Positions 18,601 through 26,580 of a DNA stretch of 64,000 nucleotides are shown here, one piece after another; within the stretch, counting starts at the first letter, position 1; every line of letters begins with the position of its first letter. The notes under the pieces were generated by a model that saw nothing but the letters and a program-made list of their open reading frames with translations, did not search any database and had not been told where the DNA came from. A program made the position numbers and the translations under genes. The DNA comes from Pestalotiopsis fici W106-1 (taxonomy: Eukaryota; Ascomycota; Sordariomycetes; Amphisphaeriales; Sporocadaceae), in the NCBI RefSeq assembly GCF_000516985.1, contig NW_006917104.1, positions 62,001 through 126,000 of the forward strand. The letters are read 5' to 3'.

Positions 18601-18866
18601 TCGGCAACCTCTTGGAGAGCTTGTGTGCCTTCTTTGATATACTGTAGCTCCTTTTTCCAAGCTTCCAGGCGGCTTGACAGGGCCTGTGTATGATTTGCCT
18701 TTTCTTGGCACAATTTTCGTGCCTCCTCTTGATACTTGGGCAAGTCTGTACTTCTGGCCTGGCCGTCTTGCACAGACTTTACAGCTGCATCGAGCAGTAG
18801 GCGTCCCTCCTCTAATTTGGCGGCAATCGCCTCCAGCTCGCGTCTCTGCTTCTCAAGCTCGTCCAT
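15687..18866 (-). CDS. 1059-aa coiled-coil protein with C-terminal globular domain
   Basis: Single exon, ATG at 18866. Almost all of residues 1-780 is predicted coiled coil by heptad pattern. Notable are REL/LEAEA repeats (~140-200), about four 28-residue repeats of the type LKEEIASQKATIEDRD...TKDKYINT (~260-375), and short heptads of the type ELSGKQT (~665-730, 21-bp DNA units). The last ~270 residues are not coiled coil and form a mixed domain (HLLGMLTKSL, FYLIPLWQV, GFMGFGGQLREGILVV). A very long rod with a terminal globular head suggests a scaffold or tether. There is no motor, kinase or membrane signature. It resembles in build, and perhaps weakly in its C-terminal end, the 680-aa protein at 26581-28623. 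A shared GGGAATTTCCC element lies 128 bp upstream. Function unknown. Confidence 0.8.
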   Translation of the reverse strand: MDELEKQRRELEAIAAKLEEGRLLLDAAVKSVQDGQARSTDLPKYQEEARKLCQEKANHTQALSSRLEAWKKELQYIKEGTQALQEVAENDGNWFRIRWEAYQIQEEIYHKALLVTTSRTTLPAELPEYIKRLVPMNVREEMTTPLKKMIERRDKTIERLEAEARDADNQHERAIERLEAEAEDVDNQHERAIERLKSQHEKEVEDLESRHEKEVEDLNTQLRHAESRTVAAKADRESTISLYNAEQTIIQEKGQIIKSLKENINTLKEEIASQKATIEDRDLIIKTKDKYINTLKEKIATQKATIKDGVVTLTTKDTSINTLKEEIASQKATIQDRDVTITTKDKYINSLKEKIATQKATIKDGDVTITTKDKFINTLKTTIDSKKDVIRAKNAEIQEKVELIDSLEKEVQSSQGAVNAHKKTIGFLRGRISSSKRVTKLKGRTIESLRKTIKSRKLLLDARKKKISLVAARLSSVKASRAATMTSLGDLQGRYDARQAELAILQGYNTNLLRNIARLSERRENLEEVWVSANGLLQAMENLGQIRTETIKSLRGQVESNQALMANKDRAIASLETEKTTANNSIDALNHTSAEKTETITSLTANVASRDQDKKRLEEDMKALESSHANAVEQLKSEQAQAMQKLSGKAEQDLLEKARQVEGLKTELSQKEAELSGKQSELSGKQTELFRKETELSRKQAELSGKQTELSGTQRELSGTQAELFRKEAELQSSKQSLDKADETVNSLRQKVTDLTANARKGADLARVNSGRIQDLEAQKVILTEGLAVSFATEFKSSADVASWVPFVNSLAKHTCGNAQPLAGEKPWVILPPWTSDDPVGEKPAPSSVTSLCGQLFSGLLKTEFNNCHIHLLGMLTKSLAEEASPPVNLVILVLEKCLAESEQRHVTQHTFDHFYLIPLWQVATVLSDRWPDHPTQSLCDKVRDLVSSCYCAPVYDAIKNGCDAMASQLVGLEEPSRQSMFLPTLGMGFMGFGGQLREGILVVCPRDRSLRLVTSSQCVWEGDVYRMRAPQGEQDILLEPKTSAEYFWIFANTDQKYV

Positions 18867-18993
18867 TGTGAATTGCGTCGTATGATGATCTTTATTGGAT
18901 TTTGTTGAATGTGCGGATTGTGTCTTTTCCAGGGCATCTACCTGGCACCAGCTCGAGCTAACATAATTGAGTTGTGGGGCTACTGGCTCATTT

Positions 18994-19018
18994 GTCGGGG
19001 AATTTCCCGTGTTCCCCG
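18994..19018 (-). promoter_or_regulatory. GGGGAATTTCCC-GT-GTTCCCCG element upstream of the coiled-coil gene
   Basis: The sequence from 18994 reads GTCGGGGAATTTCCCGTG and continues TTCCCCG. It combines a GGGAATTTCCC palindrome with a further GTTCCCC. It ends 128 bp from the start codon, comparable with the 129-141 bp spacing of the other copies. The spacer between halves is 2 rather than 4 bases. Confidence 0.45.
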
Positions 19019-20300
19019 CATTCAGGGCTCTAATCCCCTAATCCATTCACTAGCTGTCGCCAAACAGTGAGTACCTTTCAGCGGGTTAGACTACTACTGC
19101 GCAGTAGGGCATGAACTATCCCTCCGAGGCAACAATTGATTCTGAAATAATCTTGCAGTCTCGCCTCTGCTCAAGTCACGCCCGTGTGCTAACCATTGAT
19201 TCAGTCGCTTTGAATGAGAAACGCTGAATCTATCACATATTGACGATCCAAGCCCGCAAATATTGACTTTTGAATACGGCTCGTCCTTGAAAAGTAAACA
19301 GTTTCTATCCCAGGCATTTCCTTCCATGCTGTAGCGGCTGAATGATGCGAGGCTCTTGAGCCAAAAACTCAATTACAAGGCATGAAACCAGCCGTAACAT
19401 TGCAAATCATGTGCCGGCACCAGTACCGCGTGCGGTTTGAATTGTGCAGAGACATGGGAGTATTATTCTGCGCGTAAATTGGCCGAGTTGAATACGGGCT
19501 CGCGAGTTGACTCTGGAGCATCCGTGACGGATCATGTCCTTTGCAGACACCTTGGTTACTCTTGAAGCAGTCCAACACGGACAACTGACAGTATGTTTAA
19601 AACCAAAGGGCTATACCAGCTTCTGACGGCCAGTGGCGAATGTCTGTATACCCATCTGCCTCCAAAGAACAAGTATTTAAACCTACGATTGAATATGAAA
19701 TCATGGCAAGGCTGCTTAGATCTTTGATCAGGGCTGTATTTTATCCATTGCTCTTGTTTACTCAGTGGGTCTCGACAAGAGATTCATGATTCCCTACTAG
19801 ATGTGAAGGATGTGCGAATCGCACCCAGTATGGAGCAAATCATCCAGTCTGTTTCTCTGAAGCTGTAGCTCAAAGATTAATTGCCAATGGGACTGACTCC
19901 GAGGCTCTGACCGGGCATCATTGGGTATTGAGTGCATATCCATATTACTGGAGCAAGTTCGTTTTCAGAGGATGCCTCAACAACGTCAATATAAGCCCAA
20001 GACATTTTCATCAACCTCGGGAAATGTGAATATGACTAAATAAGCTCCAAGATCCCTCAGCTCCATGATTGAGAACTGGAACTCGAGATGTAGAATTCGC
20101 CAAGAGGTTACAAGCTATACTGCAACAATAGTTGCACAGCATCCAGCAGGCACTCGGCACCGGTAAAGACAGTCTTGCGCAAATGCAGTCGCTTTCCATG
20201 TTACCCTGGAAACTATGCAATGGAAGCTTCATGTATAGAACCACAAGTACGGCTATACAGAAAAGGTGAGTTGTCGGCCTCTGCCATATCCTCCTGCCCA
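19019..20300. other. Gene-free stretch
   Basis: Upstream flank of the coiled-coil gene, then low-information sequence. No intact gene, tRNA or repeat family was recognised. Confidence 0.4.
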
Positions 20301-20522
20301 TCATTGATGGACTTGCTCATCAAGTCAAAGGGCTTAAAAGCCTGCAAAGTTGCAGTTCAGCAGCGGGTCATGGATGCGGAACCAAAGGTCGGAAACATCA
20401 TGGAGCTCTTGCAGCAGCAGGAGGCGACCTTGGTCAGAGGCCGAGCCTTGCTCTCTGATTCTACGACATTTGATCGTGACATTGAAAAAGCGCAGCAGGA
20501 GACTGCCAAAGTCAAGAGCTAG
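20301..20522 (+). pseudogene. Fragment of a coiled-coil gene
   Basis: About 70 codons read as a heptad-type segment: VQQRVMDAEPKVGNIMELLQ, then EATLVRGRALLSDSTTFDRD and IEKAQQETAKVKS, then a stop. The EEGRLLLDA-like and DxxxYQEEARKL-like spacing recalls the N-terminus of the 1059-aa protein (KLEEGRLLLDAAVKSVQDG). There is no start codon in a good context. It is most simply a remnant of a duplicated coiled-coil gene, but the match is weak. Confidence 0.35.
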
Positions 20523-22150
20523 CGCCTCGATTCTTGTCAATTAGTGTCCCTAAATCCTGCTGAACTGGTTCATCATAACCTCATCAAGGCTGATTATGCC
20601 ACGAGGACTCTACTGGTTGATACACAGGCGCTGCTAGGTGTCACCCTAATCAAGTGTTTGCCATTGTGCAGCATTTAGCAGAGCATAATGACCCCAAGCA
20701 GAGTCGCTAGAGTCACGACAGAATAACCCGAGAGTTGTCTTGGGTATGGTCCGAACAAGGTGTAATGAGAAAAAGCTTTCCTCAAAGCGCATGATATCCA
20801 AGAAAGCTCTTTATTGTAAGGTGTTGAGATGAAAAGTCAATGACCAAGTGCTTTCAGTAGTCTAGCATATAACCGAGGATGTGATGACAAGACGAGGCTG
20901 ACCAAGCTTCCAGGATAAAGGCTTTCTTATAGGGGTACTGATTCCGATATTCAACATGATCAAAAGAGGATCCAAGCATTCAAAAAAGATCATGAGCGTA
21001 CAAGCAGGCGATTCTTGGTCAGCCATCAACAGAAGCGGTATATCAAGACGTTGAAAGCTAAAATGAGTAACCTAGTCAGAGCTTGAGTCGGCAAACTATT
21101 GTGGTCCAAGACCGGATGCCTCTGTCATGGAGTCTGCACGCAGGCAACTATGCGTCATTCTAGGAAATGGTAGGTTGGCTTTTCTACACCCAATCACTTA
21201 TCCTTGTGTCATTGTTGGGTAACTGTTTGTAGAGATTCTTGTGCAATCTTGGCACGTAACACTCTAATAAATTGAGTCATTGACTCTTGATAAAACGAGC
21301 TCCAGCCCTGGTACTTGCCTTTCCACTGCATTCTCATCTAGACTGGAAGCCAACAGGATGCGAAACGAATTCCGCGGGACTTGAACCTTCTTGACATTCT
21401 TCGCCCATGTCGTACGAGTGAAATGTCCTCTTATTCACAGAGCATTGCCATTAAATACCATGATAGAGATTTATTGCACGCCGATGCAAACATCAAGGAG
21501 TCCGGCATGCACAAAGACCAACATGGGTACAATCCCCGGACTCTGGACCTTGAATACTCATCGATTTTCCAAGACTTTGGTAGATGACTTGTGTCAGAAC
21601 CACAGGGTGTACCGTGGGGTTCACCAAGTGCCTATTCGGGGAACCCGCTGGCGTGGGATCACGGCCATGCTTAGCCGTCCCTGCAAAGGAACTCACTATA
21701 GCTGCCCAGTTACTTGCGATTGGGCAGGCTTTTGCTTTCTATATCAGACATTGCCGTCTCCTCGACGACCGAGGAATCTCCTTGAGCCATGGTTCTCGTT
21801 CTTGATGATGGCGGTGGCAGTGGTTGGCAGTAGTGTTGTAGCGTGCTTGTTATGATGCAGCGTGCTTGTTTTGAATACACCTACGGCTGCCATTCCATCA
21901 CTCTTACTCGCCCTCCGGTTCTTACAATTTGGTATCCGAATCATTCTGATATAATACACAACGCCAGTATCGCGTTGAAATGGGTAACTTGTCATTCACC
22001 ATGGTACCATACTGGGCTATCAACTTCCAGCATGACCCTGCAGGCCAGAAACAGAAGCTCTCCCTTTGATTGAGCCCACCGAGCCTGCAGTTGAGCCTGG
22101 TTCACATCCCGCCTGTTGCCGGTCATCCAGGCCAGGAGACTCAGAGTCAG
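20523..22150. other. Gene-free stretch
   Basis: No frame with convincing coding content, no clear repeat and no RNA gene was recognised over these 1.6 kb. Confidence 0.35.
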
Positions 22151-22256
22151 AGCTCGAGGCTAATGTATCAGAGTCCAACATGCACCGACCACGCAGCATA
22201 CATTCAAGCTGCTCATGGAGCCGGCAAGAGCACCAGTCTCTGGACAATGAGACAGA
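22151..22256 (+). pseudogene. Decayed N-terminal piece of a helicase-like gene (Walker A retained)
   Basis: The frame reads AAYIQAAHGAGKSTSL (~22197-22244), which is identical over 16 residues to residues 37-52 of the intact protein at 1178-3235; the DNA is also closely similar. The frame stops a few codons later (TRQTR-stop region at 22264), and flanking sequence is not alignable by eye. With the piece at 25.3-25.9 kb it is probably one ancestral copy broken by decay and insertions. Confidence 0.7.
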
Positions 22257-23123
22257 CTCGATAGTCGCGTATTTCAAGATGACATTTCATGAGCGGTCCT
22301 GTTTAAACATATCCGACGCAATTTTCAGTCTTTGGCATCCCAATATCACGAGCCAGATGATTATGCGCAACATCCGTCAATCCAAGGTGCCTTTGTGCTT
22401 TGCTCAGTTTATGCAACGATGAAATGGAGTCCATACTCACTTGCCTCTGCGACAAAATGGTGTACTTGTGGCAATGACTTGAGAATTCTGGACGACAAAC
22501 TCCTTGGACGTGCAGAGCAGTCCAAGGGACCGGGCATTCATCAAAATTCAAGAGTGGCTAAAAGTCACAGTGTCTGACGGCTGAGAATTGAATCCATTCG
22601 AGGTCGCGATGAGAATATGAGTCGATTTTGAAATTGCTCGGTACCATCCGCATCCCGACAAAGTTGCTTTCCTCAACCACCAAGACGCGATAGTTCCATG
22701 GCTACGCGAGACGTGCCTGTGATTGCAAAGGACATGGCATCTTCTGTTGAATCTGCCATGTCTATAAATAGCAATGGCTTGATTAAAGTCTGCCGATGCA
22801 TCTGTCGAGGACTATTACGCTTCATTCCATATCTTTAGATTACAAGAACAGCATGAACAACGCAGGACCAAGTCTCGAATGTTCCAAACCCATTGGCCGG
22901 GTAAATCAAAACATGGATTCTACCGTGGCGACTTTTTGAATAACATCTTTGGAGTTCCTCGGCCTCTTGTCGCTACCAACCCTATAGCAGACGTTTGCCC
23001 TTGGAATCAGCGGTTGCAACATGTCTCCTGTTGTAAGAGATGAAAAGTCGGCATTTGCACATGCCAAAGTACAGCTCATCATGTCTAGATATTGCAAGCA
23101 GTGGACTGTACTTGGCCATCTAG
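22257..23123. other. Probably decayed gene sequence, not assignable
   Basis: Short protein-like frames are present (for example the one reading SIVAYFKMTFHERSCLNISD after 22257), but none continues. They may be further remains of the helicase-like copy whose Walker A piece lies just upstream. Confidence 0.3.
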
Positions 23124-23794
23124 ATATCGTCCAGACCGTACATTTCACGGAGAGTCTCGCGGGCAGGACAGCCCGTCCGTTCCAAGGAACAGCGAGCCCT
23201 CTACCGCGCACATCTCGCAAAGGACGCCGCTGCAGCCCATCAGTACCAGCTCCTCCCCGATGACCTTCCCATGAAAGGTGTTTCACCCCTGCACAGATTG
23301 AACATGGTCATTCACCGCCAATGTCTGCTGGGCTCGTTTAATAAGCGATCCATTGACATTATAGCCTCAGAGGACAATGTCTCCCTCTACCTAACGCTTG
23401 AGGACATTGAGGCCGCTGAGGCCGCTCAGAAGACTAGAACATCAGCCGAATCATACCAGGGCACACCGGCAACCGTAGGCTCCCACGAGAAGGGCAATCG
23501 CAAGGCCGCAAAGGCAAAGGGCAACCCTGTTTTGGGTGTCAGGAATTCCGGAAGCAGAACAAGCCTGTCGACGGTGAACAGGGAACCAAATACGTTTACC
23601 CCGCTCCACGCTTCAAGGGCATCGAGGATGTCAAGCCCAAGGACAAGGATGACAAGAAGGACGGCGATGATGGCAAGGGAAACCGTCCCAATGATGATGA
23701 CAAGGAAACCCGTTCCAACGACCCTGACGAAGTCGATGGCGATGAGAACGATTCTGACATTAGCATTGGAGACCTGAACACGATGTTCGCTTGA
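23124..23794 (+). pseudogene. Frameshifted gene remnant with basic middle and acidic tail
   Basis: After a stop at 23121, a coding-like frame runs through SKEQRALYRAHLAKDAAAAH, LPDDLPMKGVSPLHRLNMVI and LTLEDIEAAEAAQKT to a basic GNRKAAKAKG segment near 23520. The frame then shifts by one: the continuing sense is GQPCFGCQEFRKQNK, a Lys/Asp-rich stretch, and DSDISIGDLNTMFA with a stop at 23794. The single frameshift marks it as broken. A CFGC pair in a basic context could be a degenerate zinc knuckle of a retrotransposon gag, but this is only a suggestion. Confidence 0.45.
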
Positions 23795-24405
23795 TCAACG
23801 ATCATCGATGGTTCACGACAGGATAGTGAGCACGGAAAGGCTCACGGAAAAGAAAAGGAATGGTTTCACGAAGGATGGCTGCTGGGAAATAATGGATACT
23901 TGGCCATCTTTACCATTCGTTCTATGCGATCATCGAGAGGCTCCCTTGTTGACCCCAACCATTGACTTTCAGTGTACCGTTACTCTAAACTACAATAACA
24001 TCTGTCAAGATGGAATCAGGCCATGGGCGATTGATTCAGTGCGTCAACGATTACGCTTATATTTAGTGGACGTGGAGCCGTAATGTAAAAGGCTAGGCCT
24101 CAATATCAACAGCAGTGGCCACAATTCAACAGTGAATATACATCCCCAGTTTGGAGCGGTGATCACCACAAGAGAGGAAGCTGTCAGTAATGATATAATG
24201 GCAGCCACGCACCTTGATTCTTTTGCATTCACTGGCTTTGAAGTTTAAGCTCATTCTCGATAATTGTCACGCGGCTTTATATACTCACACTAATACTTTT
24301 ACTATAATGTCCGGGCGAGCATCTCCTCCGCCGGTAATCCCGTTACCGACCTTGCCTATCGTATAAAGACGACGATGCCGAGGAGCTGGCAAGTACACGC
24401 AACAC
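23795..24405. other. Gene-free stretch
   Basis: AT-rich spacer with no recognised gene. Composition changes sharply to GC-rich at ~24330. Confidence 0.35.
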
Positions 24406-24600
24406 ATGTTGACCACACTCGCGCCTTACACCACCGACCGCGCCGAATTCCGAGGTTACATGGAATCCGATCCCCTGGACAGCCGTTGACCCGGACACGG
24501 GCGACTCGTTTGTGCACCGCGGCCGCTGCAGGCAACCTCGCGGCCCTCGACAGCGTGTCGCACTGGCCTGCTGGCAGGTGTCGGGGGCTTTGTAGCAACA
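24406..24600 (+). pseudogene. GC-rich fragment of an ankyrin-type gene
   Basis: From an ATG at 24406 the frame reads MLTTLAPYTTDRAEFRGYME and stops. The adjacent frame reads WTAVDPDTGDSFVH, and after one more shift AAAAGNLAALDSV. Together the last two match an ankyrin unit (DxxTGDTxLHxAAxxGNLxxLxxL) split by a frameshift. The block is much richer in GC than its surroundings. It looks like a short piece of a foreign or core gene inserted and then decayed. Confidence 0.4.
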
Positions 24601-25256
24601 GAGTGAATGATCCAGATGATGGTGACAATAGGGGTTGTATGTATTCAAGACTGATCTCTACCTCCCAAATCATCTGCTGTGATCCTACTCTTAATCTCCA
24701 GAGCGCTGCCGGTGCTCTAGAGCAGCTCCGGCAACGACCTTTCCCTGAACTACACTTGGTTTCCCGCTATAGCCTCACTGTCAAATCGTGCCTGACAGCA
24801 GGACTCTATCAATAAAGAAAGGTCATGGGATGCCGAGTTCAAGGGTGACCCTTGTCGACTATCAAGTCCCTCTTCCTTATTTGATTCTTCCTCTGGCACA
24901 ACTGGCAAATATTCTTCTCTTCAATTCCAGCCAATGTTGTTCACATGGTGCAACTTTCTTGGTCGGAATCATGGGTGCTGCAAACTCTACTTAAGTCCAG
25001 ACCTCAGCTGGGCTCAGACAATTTCAGGAGACTGCGCCGGATCGCCAGTTTGTTTGATCAGGACGAGGCAGAGCTTCAACCTATCGAACCTGAATCGCGA
25101 GGTTAGAGGAGCTATCCAATCACCAGAGTTCCCTCCTAGACCAAGTTCTCAGCTCAAAACCACTACCCTAAGACGGGCGCAATCTGGGGCCAGTAAACCA
25201 TGCAGCCAAGGCACGAAAAGCGCAAAACGCAGCCAATCCAGGACTAAAGTGATACC
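24601..25256. other. Gene-free stretch, possible further remnants
   Basis: No intact gene. Around 25010-25100 a frame reading RRIASLFDQDEAELQPIEPE looks protein-like and may belong to the helicase-derived remnant that follows. Confidence 0.3.
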
Positions 25257-25900
25257 ACTGATCCTGATGTATACGAAGATGAGGCGTCAATCACTGATGA
25301 CGGCCCGGATTCCAACTTTCAGGGCAACAAGAGTGATGTCGCAGACGGTGATGCAGACAAACGCCTATTCTCACAGCGATTATAACGAGCCAAATATGCG
25401 GCTCCCTTCACTTGGCGACATCCAGAACCAGTGTGCGGATGTTGGACTCGGCAGGCAGTCAAAGGCCATGTTTGGGTGGCTCTTGGAGTATTGCTCAAGA
25501 TTTTGCAGACTGGTGAGATTCATTCGTCGACGAATCTTGAAAAGGAGGCCTGGCTTGTGATTCAGATGGCGACCGCGAAGCAAATAGTCTATATTGCGGA
25601 TGCATTAGACACCATAATAAGGCTCCCGCGGCTTACGAATCAGCACGTAGCAGAGATTGAGCTCGACAACCAGGAAATTGAGACGGTGGAATTCCAGTTG
25701 GCCCTCTGCTACATGAGTACCATTATATGCGTGGCCGCCGGATCCAACAAAGTCTGGGACTTGAAAACAAGAAAAAGACACAACTCGAAAGGGGCTTCAT
25801 GCTACATCTACCTTTCTTCCCGTAGATACAGATACTCACCCAATTCATCACTTTACGTACTATAACCTCGTTCATCTAAACACTCCCAAACGGCCAACGC
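25257..25900 (+). pseudogene. Decayed C-terminal piece of a helicase-like gene
   Basis: An acidic frame (TDPDVYEDEASITDDGPDSN) is cut by a stop. The next frame contains KGHVWVALGVLLKILQTGE, matching KGPVWIILGLYLKAMETGE of the intact protein (~residues 500-518), then ETVEFQLALCYMSTIICVA matching KVEEQLVLCYASRVMCIAT (~570-590), and GASCYIYL matching GAIFAIYL. Stops and frame changes show it is not functional. The reading order agrees with the Walker A piece at 22.2 kb being its N-terminus, with ~3 kb of unrelated sequence between. Confidence 0.7.
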
Positions 25901-26083
25901 TGCCACGAATCACTCAACGGCTTCAGCAATATCCGTGGTGAGAAGCTCAGAATGCAAGAATCGGCCTGGAGGTCAAAAAGACAAAGCAGTGGCTCGAGGT
26001 TGTCCTGCTCCATTCAAGGGACTTGATCCGCCGGCCCCTAGAGCACGAGATTATCGTGAGGACATTCGAGTCGGAAGAGGAGT

Positions 26084-26233
26084 TGTTGGGCGTAGCCCAA
26101 CACTATGACTAAGCATATAACTAAGCATCGCAACGCCTTGGTGTTGCTATAAAAGGATTGGCCGTATGCCAATCCATAGATAGGAATGCATGCTTCTACC
26201 ACTCACCTCTCATGACCCATACAGTGCCCAACA
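26084..26233 (+). mobile_element. Solo LTR of a Ty1/copia-type retrotransposon with 5-bp target duplication
   Basis: The 150-bp element starts TGTTGGGC and ends GCCCAACA, the TG...CA ends and sequence typical of copia LTRs. It contains a TATAAAAGG box (~26149) and is flanked by GGAGT on both sides (26079-26083 and 26234-26238). No internal retrotransposon sequence is present, so it is the product of LTR-LTR recombination. It sits just past the decayed helicase-like piece. Confidence 0.85.
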
Positions 26234-26329
26234 GGAGTTCAGGGCCTGTCAATGAATCAGATACCTCAAGACCCCTTGAACGCCAAAGTCGACCGGCGCC
26301 GCATTCATAGCAACACGAAAGAAGATTTT

Positions 26330-26560
26330 ACAAGTGAATACGAAGGAAAAAATGGTAATAGAAAAGAAATATCGAAAGAAAAATAAAAGAAAAGACATAT
26401 CAAGGTAATAGAAAAGAAATATCAAGAAAAATAGTAATAGAAAAGAAACATTAAAGAATAATAGAAATATCAAAAGAAAAAATGCAATAGAGAAAGGTTT
26501 TGGAAAGAAATCTAATAAAAGAATCGAAAAGTCTTTCATCTTTAGAGAAAAGTTCTCTCT
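26330..26560. repeat. A-rich tract with repeated AATAGAAAAGAAATATC units
   Basis: About four imperfect copies of AATAGAAAAGAAATATC(A/G)A lie in a purine-rich tract directly beyond the stop of the minus-strand 680-aa gene. It may act as 3' UTR of that gene, or be a degenerate tandem repeat. Confidence 0.6.
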
Positions 26561-26580
26561 TATTAATTCTATTGGCAAAT

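Noticed and set aside
17793..18647. 284-codon plus-strand frame opposite the giant coiled-coil gene
   Set aside because: Antisense of the 84-bp repeats; the Leu/Cys/Asn-rich repeats only mirror the coiled-coil codons.
26330..26560. Mitochondrial or low-complexity contamination
   Set aside because: The A-rich tract is flanked on both sides by nuclear-type sequence and has internal repeat units consistent with a 3' UTR or simple repeat.
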